A stretch of 64,000 bases of DNA. It comes from Pseudogracilibacillus sp037072025. GTDB lineage: Bacteria > Bacillota > Bacilli > Bacillales > Amphibacillaceae. The translations under genes were made by a program, and so were the position numbers. Below the pieces are notes generated by a model, which worked only from the letters and a program-made list of their open reading frames with translations, did not search any database and was not told the DNA's origin. Shown here in pieces: positions 44,322 to 53,660 of the stretch; position 1 is the stretch's first letter, and each line of letters starts with the position of its first letter. The DNA lies in contig NZ_JAXHDD010000001.1 in the NCBI RefSeq assembly GCF_037072025.1, positions 288,868 to 352,867 of the forward strand, read 5' to 3'.

Positions 44322-44465
44322 AAAACGCACGTCCCGGGGACTGGGACTGCGATTACTGGTCCCTTCGAAGAGCATTTACAGTTTCGTTCGTCCCGCCGAA
44401 AAGCGTTTGTCTCAGGCGCCAGTACCTGCACGTCCTGGGACTGCGCATTCGCTCTTCCCATCGTA
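44322..44465. repeat. GC-rich direct/inverted repeat region
   Basis: CGCACGTCCCGGGGACTGGG and CGTCCTGGGACTGCG recur, with ACTGG/CCAGT-type arms; much richer in GC than its flanks. Possibly a decayed palindromic element. No gene seen. Confidence 0.4.
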
Positions 44466-44505
44466 AAAATTTGTGCTCGTAAATGCAACTCATACTCTCG
44501 CCATA

Positions 44506-44535
44506 AAAAAGGCTTGGCGATAAGCCAAGTTTTCT
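44506..44535 (+). terminator. Terminator of germinant receptor operon 1
   Basis: CTTGGC / GCCAAG stem with GATAA loop followed by TTTTCT. Confidence 0.65.
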
Positions 44536-44565
44536 AATGAGCTATAAAATCCGAAAAAAATGCTA

Positions 44566-45051
44566 TCATTCTCCCTTTTCTAATAGTATCCGCTTAATTA
44601 TGTACCTGATCCCCAACCCTACTAAAAAGCCTATAATCATACCAATAATCGGTAAAAAAATTGGTCCAATCAAATAGCTAAACAATGTAAATCGAGCCGA
44701 ATAAATGACTCCTAACGTTCCAAAATAAGCGGAAAATACAAATGGTACATATACAAACGGATGCTCTCCACCCCCAGCATCCCGATACGCATCCCAGATG
44801 GCAAAGAGATACAGACATGGATAAAACATGAGCCACAAAAAATCTGCCTTGTCAATTGCTTCTTGCATTTCACCTAAAAAACTGTGCAAAATAACAACAT
44901 TGATTTTCCCTTTCACATTAACGATAAATTCAAGAACGATTAATATAAAAGCTTTAAAATATTTCCGATTCAATAATTGCCCAAATCCTGGTAAAGCAAT
45001 GCTCCAAAGTATAACTTCACCTATTTCAGCAACCTTATTTGTGTTCTTCAT
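44566..45051 (-). CDS. Membrane protein of unknown function
   Basis: 161 aa with about four to five hydrophobic segments. The PGFGQLLNRKYFKAFI stretch resembles the PGxGQ turn of TM2-like proteins. C-terminal basic tail (IKRILLEKGE). It follows the DUF3231 gene with 10 bp between, so they are probably co-transcribed; its AGGTGG lies right before the ATG. A link to sporulation is inferred only from position between two ger operons. Confidence 0.7.
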   Translation of the reverse strand: MKNTNKVAEIGEVILWSIALPGFGQLLNRKYFKAFILIVLEFIVNVKGKINVVILHSFLGEMQEAIDKADFLWLMFYPCLYLFAIWDAYRDAGGGEHPFVYVPFVFSAYFGTLGVIYSARFTLFSYLIGPIFLPIIGMIIGFLVGLGIRYIIKRILLEKGE

Positions 45052-45061
45052 CCACCTAACC

Positions 45062-46066
45062 CTATTTCGCTAATTCTTTTCGATCTGCAGCCATCGGAGG
45101 TTGTTCCATCCAACCATTTTTAATTAAAATTTCTGCACCATCATCAGAATATTGAGCAATTTCAGCGATTAAACGAGTATAGTGAACACCTAAATCCCGT
45201 CTTGGACTAATGGACATAGAGACACCATAACCACCTATACTAGAAGCGATAAGGTTTGTAATAAATGTCATCATTAGTTTATCGGAAAAAGGGGCTTCTG
45301 TTGAATCTGTTACTTCAGATGTTAAAACGTTGGCAGAGTTCGGTAAGTATTCATCATTTAATATAGTAGAAAAAATATCCAAATGCTTTCCGGAAATCTC
45401 ACGTCCTCGTTCAAAAAAGCGTCTAACCTCTTTGGATTTTGCTACTTGACTAAATGCCGTAATAACTGCCTGACCTAATGCATTACGCTTTGAATGAAAG
45501 ACAAGTTGGGAAATTTCTATCCCGAGGAGTGGTCTTTTTCCTCCAAGCCAACCTGCTAAAAAACTCTCTTTTGTAACATATTCTACCTGTTTTGGTGTAG
45601 GAATTTTTGGAGCTCGATTATATATTCCTTTTGCTTTTGCCAATTCTTTCGCACGCATTTCCAACTTTTGTATATCTTGCATCACCTCAAAATAAAATTC
45701 TTGTACATCGACCTTTACTGCATCTAACATTGGGTAACTGAAATGCGTTAATTCCATTTTTAGTTTTTCTAAGCAGTATTCCAAATAAAGAATATCCGAA
45801 AACAAGCGTGGCGCTTTCAAATTAACGTCGTCATCTGTAAAGCCTTCTGGTACTGGATAGTCCTCTTTCATAAATATATCCTTCACTCGGTCGATTCTTT
45901 TAATGGTTAGTCTCAACATTTCTTCCAATATTTCTTGTATCTGTTTATCGTCTACATGTTGAAGGAAAAATCTAATTCCGCACTTTTGTAATGTTTCACT
46001 TTGATAAGTCATCCATAAGCTAGAAATCTCTCCACTCGTTAATTCTGTTATTTCTTCTTTGTTCAC
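45062..46066 (-). CDS. DUF3231 family protein
   Basis: 334 aa, soluble, built of two similar helical halves: LTSGEISSLWMTYQSETLQK at the start and VTKESFLAGWLGGKRPLLGI in the second half, each followed by a four-helix-like segment. The family is common in spore-formers and has a ferritin-like layout; no biochemical role is settled. GTG start with GGAGAGGA. Divergent from germinant receptor operon 2. Confidence 0.85.
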   Translation of the reverse strand: MNKEEITELTSGEISSLWMTYQSETLQKCGIRFFLQHVDDKQIQEILEEMLRLTIKRIDRVKDIFMKEDYPVPEGFTDDDVNLKAPRLFSDILYLEYCLEKLKMELTHFSYPMLDAVKVDVQEFYFEVMQDIQKLEMRAKELAKAKGIYNRAPKIPTPKQVEYVTKESFLAGWLGGKRPLLGIEISQLVFHSKRNALGQAVITAFSQVAKSKEVRRFFERGREISGKHLDIFSTILNDEYLPNSANVLTSEVTDSTEAPFSDKLMMTFITNLIASSIGGYGVSMSISPRRDLGVHYTRLIAEIAQYSDDGAEILIKNGWMEQPPMAADRKELAK

Positions 46067-46227
46067 TTTTAACAGTCCTCTCCTTACTATTTCCTTCCCT
46101 ATGTTGCCACAAACCCCTTGTTTTATTCATAAGAATGGTACACGGAGTATTTTATAATCTAAATGTATAGATATTAACAAAATTGGGAAAAAGAAGACGA
46201 CACAATTAATTTGATTAGGGGGATAAT

Positions 46228-47796
46228 ATGGTGTTTCGTTCATTTTTTAACAGAAGAAGGGAAACAATAACTATTCGAGGGAATGAAAAGGAAACAAAAA
46301 AAGAAAACCTTTCACTTAAGGTTAATAAAACATTACAGATAAATATTGAAAATTTAAGAAATATGCTAGATAACCCAGATAACTTAAAAATTCGTGAACT
46401 AAAGCTCGGTGATGCTGAGGTAAAATGTGCGGTTGTCTATATTGATGGGTTAGTTGATGAACAATCGATTCAACATAATGTTCTAGGAAGTTTGCAAGTC
46501 ACAAAAGATGATAAGTACCCAACAGAAGCAAGGAGTATACTGGACTTTATATATTGGAAACTTATTGGAGACACAAATATACAAAAAGGAGAATCCTTCG
46601 ATGATCTATCTTTTAATTTATTATCAGGCTTTACAATACTTTTTATTGATGGAATTGCTACAATTTTAATGATCGATACGGCTGGTGGTGAATTTCGTTC
46701 GATCGAGGAGCCTGTTACCGAAACATTAATCCGTGGCCCTCGAGAAGGGTTTATCGAAAGTGTCCAACGAAATGTAGCGATGATTCGTCGCCGAATAAAA
46801 GATCCTAATCTACGCTTCAAAACGTATCAAACGGGACGAAGAGCTAAAAAAAGTATTGTTGTTACGTATGTGGATGGAATTATCGATCCTAAATTATTAA
46901 AAGAGGTAGATCGCCGTTTAAAAACAATTGATATAGACATTGTCCCAGAAACTGGCTATATCGAAGAATGGATTGAGGATAGTTTTTTATCGCCATTTCC
47001 ACAATTTTCAAATACGGAGCGACCAGATAAAGTTATCGCTGCAATAATGCAAGGGAAAGTTGCTATTATGCTCGATGGTACACCGTTTGCTTTAATTGCA
47101 CCAGTTAATTTTTCCAATGTGCTTCAATCACCGGAAGATTACTATGAACGTTGGACGATTGGAAGTTTACTAAGAGTTTTACGTTATTTGGGAGCATTTA
47201 TTTCTGTCTTTTTACCTTCGTTGTATATTGCCTTAATTTCTTTACAACCCGGGATGATTCCGTCAAGCCTCGTCTTTTCCATCGCTGCAACACGTGAAGG
47301 AGTTCCCTTCCCTCCTATTGCAGAAGCACTTATGATGGTAATTACGATGGAATTATTACAGGAAGCGGGGGCAAGACTGCCACAGACCATTGGACAAACG
47401 ATTGGCATTGTCGGTGGGCTTGTCATTGGAGAGGCGGCGGTGCAAGCTGGTATAGTAAGTCCAATCATGGTCATCGTCGTTGCCCTTACCGCGATTGCAA
47501 ACTTTTCTATTCCGTCATATAGTGTTGCTATTTCATTTCGTATCGTCCGTTTCGGATTTATGTTTGCGGCAGCTGTATTTGGGATGTTCGGTATCATTTT
47601 AGTCTATATAATGATCAATATCCATTTTGTCAATCTCAAAAGTTTTGGTGTACCATATTCCGCCCCATTTGCACCATTTTTCTCAAACGATTGGCATGAT
47701 GTCGTCATTCGTAGTCCTATTCAAACGATAAAAAAGCGACCGGACTATTTGTCCTCAGAAGATAAAATTTCTTTGGATAATCAAGGTGAGAAATAA
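46228..47796 (+). CDS. Germinant receptor A subunit, operon 2
   Basis: 522 aa; ATG with AGGGGG. Contains TLIRGPREGFIESVQRNVAM, TYVDGIIDPKLLKEV, SPFPQFSNTERPDKVIAA and the membrane part with LQPGMIPSSLVFSIAATREG and VGGLVIGEAAVQAGIVSP. Longer polar N-terminus than the operon 1 paralogue. First gene of an A-B-C operon; no confident sigma-G promoter was seen in the 160-bp gap before it. Confidence 0.93.
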   Translation: MVFRSFFNRRRETITIRGNEKETKKENLSLKVNKTLQINIENLRNMLDNPDNLKIRELKLGDAEVKCAVVYIDGLVDEQSIQHNVLGSLQVTKDDKYPTEARSILDFIYWKLIGDTNIQKGESFDDLSFNLLSGFTILFIDGIATILMIDTAGGEFRSIEEPVTETLIRGPREGFIESVQRNVAMIRRRIKDPNLRFKTYQTGRRAKKSIVVTYVDGIIDPKLLKEVDRRLKTIDIDIVPETGYIEEWIEDSFLSPFPQFSNTERPDKVIAAIMQGKVAIMLDGTPFALIAPVNFSNVLQSPEDYYERWTIGSLLRVLRYLGAFISVFLPSLYIALISLQPGMIPSSLVFSIAATREGVPFPPIAEALMMVITMELLQEAGARLPQTIGQTIGIVGGLVIGEAAVQAGIVSPIMVIVVALTAIANFSIPSYSVAISFRIVRFGFMFAAAVFGMFGIILVYIMINIHFVNLKSFGVPYSAPFAPFFSNDWHDVVIRSPIQTIKKRPDYLSSEDKISLDNQGEK

Positions 47797-48908
47797 TGAA
47801 TCCGTTTAAATATAGTGATGTACAACTAAGTGAAAGCGAGTATGTGATTGCCCTTCCTTCTGCCTTAATCGGAGTTGCCGTCCTTTCTTTGCCTAGGGAA
47901 GTCGCTAAGGTCACCTCATTTAGCGATGGTTGGGTCTCCATTTTGCTAGCCGGAATTATCTTTACTTTTATTGCTATAATGGGAGTGAAATTAGCCGCCC
48001 TTTTTCCCGAAAAATCGTTTTTGTCATACACATCTTTTTTAGTTAGCCGACCAGTGGCAATTGGAATTGCTTTTATCAATATCCTTATTGCATTATTTAT
48101 AGTTGCCTTTTCTACACGAGCCCTCGCTTCCATTTCACAGCAATACTTGTTTGAACATACACCAATGGAAGTGTTGGCACTTTCATTTTTGCTCGTAGTT
48201 ATTTACGCTGTCTCGGGGTCAAGAGTCGGTATTTTTCGATTAAATGTGCTTTTTCTTCCAATCATTTTATTTGCATTTTTATTCGTATTACTTTTTAACA
48301 TAAAATGGTTTAATGCAGCAAACGTTTTTCCGATGTTCCAATCGGATTTAACTGATTATCTCAACGGAATAACGAAAACATTTGAAGCATATGTTGGATT
48401 TGGGATCGTACTTTTTTATTTCGTTTTTATTAAAAATCCTGCAAATGTTACAAAAAAAGTTACCATTGGAATGAGTGTGACTATTGCTTTCTATATGATT
48501 ATTTTTTTAGGTTGCATCAGCGTCTTTGGAAATGCCGTTACAGGAAACATGCATTATCCGACCATTGAACTGGCAAAACGAGTAGACATTCCGGGTGCCA
48601 TCCTTGAACGAATTGATGCAGTCGTTTTCACCATTTGGATCATGGCGATATTTAATTCAACAGCTATTTCATTGGATTTAGGTGTTTTGCTGTTATCTTC
48701 GATTTTTAAAAAGATGAAAAAAAGAATACTTACTTTTATTTTGTCGCCAATTGTTTATTTCCTAGCTTTGTTTCCGCAACAGTTTGACCAGGCTAGAAAA
48801 ATAGCAAGTCTATTAAGTCAATTTAATATATACTTTACATGTACGATGATTTTAGGCTTATTTTTAATCGCAAAAATTCGAGGTGTTAAAAGCCGTGATA
48901 AAATATAA
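47796..48908 (+). CDS. Germinant receptor B subunit, operon 2
   Basis: 370 aa, about ten hydrophobic segments. ATG shares one base with the A-gene stop (TAATG). N-terminal motif SEYVIALPSALIGVAVLSLP and ITKTFEAYVGFGIVLFYF are typical of GerAB-type permeases. The germinant cannot be predicted. Confidence 0.9.
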   Translation: MNPFKYSDVQLSESEYVIALPSALIGVAVLSLPREVAKVTSFSDGWVSILLAGIIFTFIAIMGVKLAALFPEKSFLSYTSFLVSRPVAIGIAFINILIALFIVAFSTRALASISQQYLFEHTPMEVLALSFLLVVIYAVSGSRVGIFRLNVLFLPIILFAFLFVLLFNIKWFNAANVFPMFQSDLTDYLNGITKTFEAYVGFGIVLFYFVFIKNPANVTKKVTIGMSVTIAFYMIIFLGCISVFGNAVTGNMHYPTIELAKRVDIPGAILERIDAVVFTIWIMAIFNSTAISLDLGVLLLSSIFKKMKKRILTFILSPIVYFLALFPQQFDQARKIASLLSQFNIYFTCTMILGLFLIAKIRGVKSRDKI

Positions 48909-50061
48909 ATCATTCTATTTTCTATGCTTATGTTTCATCCTTCTTACTGGCTGCTGGGATGTCATCAATATCGAGGAGCGGGGATTTATAATTGGAACTG
49001 CAATTGATATAGAAGAAGACGGTGATGAAAAACAACCTGAATATATAGTTACAAACCAGATGGTGATACCTGCTGGAATCGCTAATCAAAACCAAGGAGG
49101 CGTAGGTGGAGAGGAGAAAGCTTTTTTAAATTTCACTTCAAAAGGGAAAAGTATTTATGAAGTCAATGAAGAATTATCGGCTATTTCTAGTAAAACTCCA
49201 TTTTATGAACATTTAGCCATCCTTGTTATTTCAGAAGATGTTGCTAGAAAAGAACATTTATTTTCAGACTTGATTGACATATATATTCGTGATGTCGATA
49301 TGCGCCGAGGAATCAAGGTTATCGTTTCTGAAGCAGATGCAAAACAGCTTCTTGATTTTACAACTCCGGAGGACAAACTACCAGCAAGGCATATCGACGA
49401 ATTACTGGATCATAGCACTAAAGAGATTGGAGTTCTAAGGTCAAAAAGAGTCGGAGATATTGAAGAATATCATATACGAGAAAAGAGTTTTGTATTACCT
49501 CTACTTCATGTAAATGAATATGTGGACTATAAAGCCGGAGCAGTTTTTCATGGACCAAAAGATAAAATGGTCGGAATTTTTCATGCAGAAGAAATGCAAG
49601 GACTCGAAATGATGAAAACGAAAGCAATCGAGAAAGTAATTGAATTTACTTATAAAGACTATGTGTTTGCACTAGAAGTAAATGATTTAAATAATAAATT
49701 GGCAGTAGACCCAAGCAATATTGATGAGATCAAGGTAACCATCGATATTGAAATAGAAGGAATTATTAAAGAATCCTTCGGCAAAATAGACTTGACCAAA
49801 CCCTCCGAACTAAAAGCAATTCAAAAAGCTGTTTCCGAACAAGTAAAGGATTCGGTTGAAAAAGCAATCAAGAAAGGACAGGAAGAGCTAGGAACAGATG
49901 TATTTAATATATGGCAAAATTTAGAGACAAAACATTATGATACATGGAAGAATATCAAGGACGATTGGGAAAAAGGCGAATATTATTTTAAAAAAGCAAC
50001 ATTCGAAGTGAATGTGGTTACGGATGTTTTCTCAATGGGTACGACCAACAAAACAGATTAA
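48895..50061 (+). CDS. Germinant receptor C subunit, operon 2
   Basis: 388 aa from GTG 48895, eight bases after GAGGTG; an earlier GTG (48883) sits in that site. Lipobox LTGC (Cys near 19) then WDVINIEERGFIIGTAIDIE. The TPFYEHLAILVISEDVA and SKRVGDIEEYHI segments are typical. Overlaps the end of the B gene by 14 bp. Confidence 0.92.
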   Translation: MIKYKSFYFLCLCFILLTGCWDVINIEERGFIIGTAIDIEEDGDEKQPEYIVTNQMVIPAGIANQNQGGVGGEEKAFLNFTSKGKSIYEVNEELSAISSKTPFYEHLAILVISEDVARKEHLFSDLIDIYIRDVDMRRGIKVIVSEADAKQLLDFTTPEDKLPARHIDELLDHSTKEIGVLRSKRVGDIEEYHIREKSFVLPLLHVNEYVDYKAGAVFHGPKDKMVGIFHAEEMQGLEMMKTKAIEKVIEFTYKDYVFALEVNDLNNKLAVDPSNIDEIKVTIDIEIEGIIKESFGKIDLTKPSELKAIQKAVSEQVKDSVEKAIKKGQEELGTDVFNIWQNLETKHYDTWKNIKDDWEKGEYYFKKATFEVNVVTDVFSMGTTNKTD

Positions 50062-50076
50062 AGGAGGAGTAGCACG

Positions 50077-50232
50077 ATGTTGTGGGATTTATTTATGGAA
50101 AGTATTACGGATAAGTTACGTGTGTTTTGTACGATTTTAGCATTTATAATTCCTTATGCGATATACAAAATTAATAATCGCTTACATGAATATGGAGATC
50201 CGCCTTGGAAAAAAGATCAGGTGGAGGAATGA
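50077..50232 (+). CDS. Small membrane protein at the end of the ger operon (possible D subunit)
   Basis: 51 aa; ATG with AAAGGAGGAG, an excellent site, 15 bp after the C gene and before the operon terminator. One hydrophobic segment (VFCTILAFIIPYAIY) and an acidic, polar tail. Some ger operons encode small membrane D subunits; those I know have two helices and about 75 residues, so this assignment is tentative. Too short for routine annotation. Confidence 0.65.
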   Translation: MLWDLFMESITDKLRVFCTILAFIIPYAIYKINNRLHEYGDPPWKKDQVEE

Positions 50233-50264
50233 ATAAGGGGCAGCGTATGCCCCTTATTATTTTT
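50231..50264 (+). terminator. Terminator of germinant receptor operon 2
   Basis: AATAAGGGG / CCCCTTATT stem with ATTTTTC. Confidence 0.85.
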
Positions 50265-50289
50265 CAGCCAGTAGATTTACAACTTCCGC

Positions 50290-50480
50290 CGCGGTCTGCG
50301 CAAAAGTTACGCAATTGTGCGAAAAGTTATGCAACCGAAATAATTCAGCGCCGAACGCCAAAATTCGGGTGTTTTGAACTTTCAAATCAGCGATTCGGGC
50401 AAAAATTCAGTGCATATACAATTCAGCGATTTTCAATAATTCAACGAATATCCTCGCAAAATTTACAATCTTTCTTCGCA
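50290..50480 (+). repeat. Degenerate ~20-bp repeats between convergent genes
   Basis: About eight diverged units in 20-22-bp register: TCTGCGCAAAAGTTACGCAA, TTGTGCGAAAAGTTATGCAA, then units with AATTCAGCG or AATTCGGG cores. Fills the gap between ger operon 2 and the oxidoreductase gene. Sequence unlike the 9661 array, but the period is alike. Confidence 0.6.
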
Positions 50481-50489
50481 TTCATGCTC

Positions 50490-51470
50490 TTATGAAATTT
50501 TGATAGCAATTTTTCCAAACTGACTATTTACTTCAAGAAAATCGAAGGCATCTTGTATGTCTTCCAATTTAAATGTATGTCCAACAACGGGTTTGATTTT
50601 CTCTTTTTCCATCAATGCAATTAACTCCCTTAACTCTTCCCTGCTCCCCATGGTGGAGCCGAATAATTGATATTGACTATAGAAAAAATCTCGTAAATTA
50701 AAATCAACTGTATCTTCAGTTGTCGCTCCGAAAATGACAATACGTCCGCCTTGTTTTAACACTTGGAGCGATTTGTTAAATGTCGCCCTACCAATACTGT
50801 CAATAACTAGGTCAATCGTTTCGTCTGCGAGTTCTTTTTTCCAGTCGCTATTCGTATCGATAGCAAGATCGGCACCAATTTTTAAGGCTTGTTCTCTTTT
50901 TTCTGCACTACGTGACGTAACAATCACTCGAGCACCAAGAGCTTTAGCAAATTGAATAATGTAAGTTGCCACACCACTTCCCGCACCAGGGATAAATACA
51001 GTCTGTCCTTTTTGAACATTTCCTTTTGTAACGAGTGCACGGTAGCCTGTTAGTGCTGCAAGTGCCAGCACTCCTGCTTCTTCCCAAGAAAGGTAATCCG
51101 GCTTCTTTTCAACTTGCTTAGCGGAGATGGCGATTTTTTCTGCTAGGGTTCCGTCATCTGGCATTCCTAAAATATCGAAACCTTCTGGGGGAGCATCGCT
51201 ATTTTTATCCCATCGTAACGCTGGATTAATAATTACTTCATCGCCAACCGATAGATGCTCTACTCCCTCTCCTACATCTTCCACCACACCTGCTCCATCT
51301 GAGCCAAGTACTAAAGCTTCTTCTTTATTCCCCCAACGGTTTTTTATGTATAAATCTCGTCTGTTAAGTCCTGCCACTTTTAGGGAAACAACAACTTCCC
51401 CTTTTCCCACTTTTGGTTCTGGCACATCTCTTAGTTTTAATTCACCTTGTTCGAGTACAAATGCTTTCAT
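50490..51470 (-). CDS. Zinc-independent MDR-family oxidoreductase (YogA-like)
   Basis: 326 aa. N-terminal GroES-like domain (VAGLNRRDLYIKNRWG, VLGSDGAGVVEDVG) and C-terminal Rossmann domain with GAGSGVATYIIQFAKALGA for NAD(P)H. The catalytic-zinc cysteine of alcohol dehydrogenases (GxNRxD here) and the structural four-Cys loop are absent, so a quinone- or enal-reductase type is likely. Substrate unknown. No obvious operon partner. Confidence 0.85.
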   Translation of the reverse strand: MKAFVLEQGELKLRDVPEPKVGKGEVVVSLKVAGLNRRDLYIKNRWGNKEEALVLGSDGAGVVEDVGEGVEHLSVGDEVIINPALRWDKNSDAPPEGFDILGMPDDGTLAEKIAISAKQVEKKPDYLSWEEAGVLALAALTGYRALVTKGNVQKGQTVFIPGAGSGVATYIIQFAKALGARVIVTSRSAEKREQALKIGADLAIDTNSDWKKELADETIDLVIDSIGRATFNKSLQVLKQGGRIVIFGATTEDTVDFNLRDFFYSQYQLFGSTMGSREELRELIALMEKEKIKPVVGHTFKLEDIQDAFDFLEVNSQFGKIAIKIS

Positions 51471-51604
51471 GAAAAATCAATCCCTTCTATTTTTCTATTA
51501 AATATTGAGAAAATTTTTCTAATTGTTGCATATTTATTATATCATGTGAGAAGAATGGGACGAAAATTAATTGTTTATCTGAAAAATCATCGGTAAATTT
51601 TTCT

Positions 51605-51706
51605 AGATACTAAGTGGTAAATAAAGATGCTAAGTCGCTCCTACAACACGCTAAGTGGATGAAAAAGATGGGCGTAGCTCCTACAACATGCTGAGTGGCA
51701 AATTCA
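51605..51706 (+). repeat. Short tandem-like repeats (GCTAAGTGG / GTAGCTCCTACAACA)
   Basis: GCTAAGTGG-like and CTCCTACAACA segments recur (GATGCTAAGTCGCTCCTACA, ACGCTAAGTGG, TAGCTCCTACAACATGCTGA) with spacings of about 20, 24 and 40 bp. Lies upstream of the pepF terminator. Confidence 0.5.
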
Positions 51707-51743
51707 TCTTCTATTCTAGTTATTGGTATATTTCGATCATAAA

Positions 51744-51783
51744 GGAAAAACCGCACAATATTATTGCACTGTGCGGTTTTTGA
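51744..51783 (-). terminator. Terminator of pepF
   Basis: Twelve-bp perfect stem AAAAACCGCACA / TGTGCGGTTTTT, 5 bp beyond the pepF stop; works on either strand. Confidence 0.85.
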
Positions 51784-51787
51784 AAAT

Positions 51788-53602
51788 TTAGTTTTTCAAA
51801 ATTAATTTTTCAAATTCATTTAATTTTTCCTCAAATACATCGAGTGCCTCTAAAATCGGTTGTTTTGATGTCATGTCTACGCCGGCTTTTTTCAATACTT
51901 CAATTGGAAAATCACTGCTTCCGGCCTTTAAATAATTAATATACCTTTCAACAGCTGCATCCTTTTCTGACATGATTTGACTGGCAAGAGATGTTGCTGC
52001 AGAGTAACCAGTTGCGTATTGATAGACATAATAATTGTAGTAGAAATGAGGGATTCTTGCCCACTCAAGTCCAATTTGTTCATCGACATTTACATGTTTA
52101 CCGAAATATTTTTTGTTTAAATTGTAGTAAATTTCCGTAAAGCTATCTGCAGTTAATGGTTCTCCGTTTTGCGATCGTACGTGAATATCATGTTCAAATT
52201 CAGCAAACATCGTCTGACGGAAAACCGTTCCACGGAAACCTTCTAGAAAATGATTTAAAATATACAGTCGTTGTATTTCATCATCTAAAGACTTTAATAA
52301 ATATTCATTTAATAATGCTTCGTTACATGTTGATGCTACTTCCGCTACAAAAATAGAGTAATTCCCGTAACGGTATGGTTGATTTTTTCTCGTATAATAA
52401 CTATGCAATGAATGGCCTAATTCATGTGTCAATGTGTATAGATCATTTACTTTGTCTTGCCAATTTAACAAAATAAACGGATTCGTTCCATAAGAACCTG
52501 ATGAGTACGCCCCACTTCTCTTCCCTTTATTTTCAACGACATCAATCCAACGACTCTCAAATCCTTCTTTTATAATATTCGTATATTCCTCACCAAGTGG
52601 GGCTAAACTTTTTAACACATAATCTTGTGCCTCATCATACGTAATTTTCATATCAACACCTTCAACGAGTGGCACATATAAATCATACATATGAAGATCA
52701 TCTAGCCCGAGTACCTTTTTACGCAGTTCTGTATAGCGGTGAAGCAGCGGCAATTTTTCATTAACGGCTTCAACTAAATTATCATAAACAGTTTCTGGAA
52801 TATTATTTGTGTCCAGTGCGGAATGTCTCGCTGAACGATAATTCCGTACTTTGGCATAAAAATTATCCTTTTTTACGTTTCCATTCAGTGTTGTTGCAAA
52901 TGTATTTTTAAAACTTCCGAATGTATCATACATCGCTTCAAAAGCTGCTTTTCGTACATCCCGATCTTTTGACTCTAAAAACCGAAGATATCGTCCATGC
53001 GTTAGCTCAACTTCTTCCCCATTTTCATTTATAATGAGTGGGAATTTTAAGTCTGCATTATTTAGCATTCCAAATGTTTGGGAAGGTGTTTGCAGTGCCT
53101 CAGAAGCTTCAGATAAAAGCACTTCTTCTTTTTCACTTAAAATATGCTCTTTCTGCCTAATAATTTCATCTAATGTCTTTTTATAATCGTTTAATTCTTT
53201 TTTCTCGTTTAGAAAGTCTTTTATTTTCGTCTCATCAATTTTTAAAATTTCTGGAACGATATAACTCATATTACTAGATGCTAGTGTTAAAATACTTTCT
53301 GCTTTTTGATTCATCGCTTGATAAAATGCATTCGTTGTATCCTCATCATATTTCATATTTGAATATGTATAAAGTTTTCCAAGCCGTTCGGAAATTTCAT
53401 CTTGGAATCGAAACATATTATAAAGATTGTCAGCAGATTCACTCAATGTACCTTGAAAATCCTTAATTTTAGGAATTTCTTTATTTAGGGTTTCGAATTC
53501 TGCTTCCCATTTCTCATCTGTTTCAAAAATAGTGGCTAAATCCCATGTTAATTCTACCGGGACTTCCTCACGCTTAGGAATTTCTTTCGTCATCTCAGTC
53601 AT
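51788..53602 (-). CDS. pepF: Oligoendopeptidase F
   Basis: 604 aa M3-family zinc metallopeptidase that cuts oligopeptides in the cytoplasm. Catalytic HELGH (in LTHELGHSLHSYYT, about residue 390) and the third ligand region EVASTCNEALLNEYL are present. ATG with AGGAGGAAT. B. subtilis YjbG sits in the same order relative to coiA, mecA and spx. In B. subtilis the enzyme affects sporulation when overproduced. Confidence 0.95.
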   Translation of the reverse strand: MTEMTKEIPKREEVPVELTWDLATIFETDEKWEAEFETLNKEIPKIKDFQGTLSESADNLYNMFRFQDEISERLGKLYTYSNMKYDEDTTNAFYQAMNQKAESILTLASSNMSYIVPEILKIDETKIKDFLNEKKELNDYKKTLDEIIRQKEHILSEKEEVLLSEASEALQTPSQTFGMLNNADLKFPLIINENGEEVELTHGRYLRFLESKDRDVRKAAFEAMYDTFGSFKNTFATTLNGNVKKDNFYAKVRNYRSARHSALDTNNIPETVYDNLVEAVNEKLPLLHRYTELRKKVLGLDDLHMYDLYVPLVEGVDMKITYDEAQDYVLKSLAPLGEEYTNIIKEGFESRWIDVVENKGKRSGAYSSGSYGTNPFILLNWQDKVNDLYTLTHELGHSLHSYYTRKNQPYRYGNYSIFVAEVASTCNEALLNEYLLKSLDDEIQRLYILNHFLEGFRGTVFRQTMFAEFEHDIHVRSQNGEPLTADSFTEIYYNLNKKYFGKHVNVDEQIGLEWARIPHFYYNYYVYQYATGYSAATSLASQIMSEKDAAVERYINYLKAGSSDFPIEVLKKAGVDMTSKQPILEALDVFEEKLNEFEKLILKN

Positions 53603-53660
53603 CTTAACATTCCTCCTTAATTTTTCGACCCATTCTTTATTATAGTAAATTATTTAAAAT

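Noticed and set aside
46100..46227. sigma-G promoter before germinant receptor operon 2
   Set aside because: Only poor -10 matches were found (TTTTATA instead of CATNMTA), so no feature was called.
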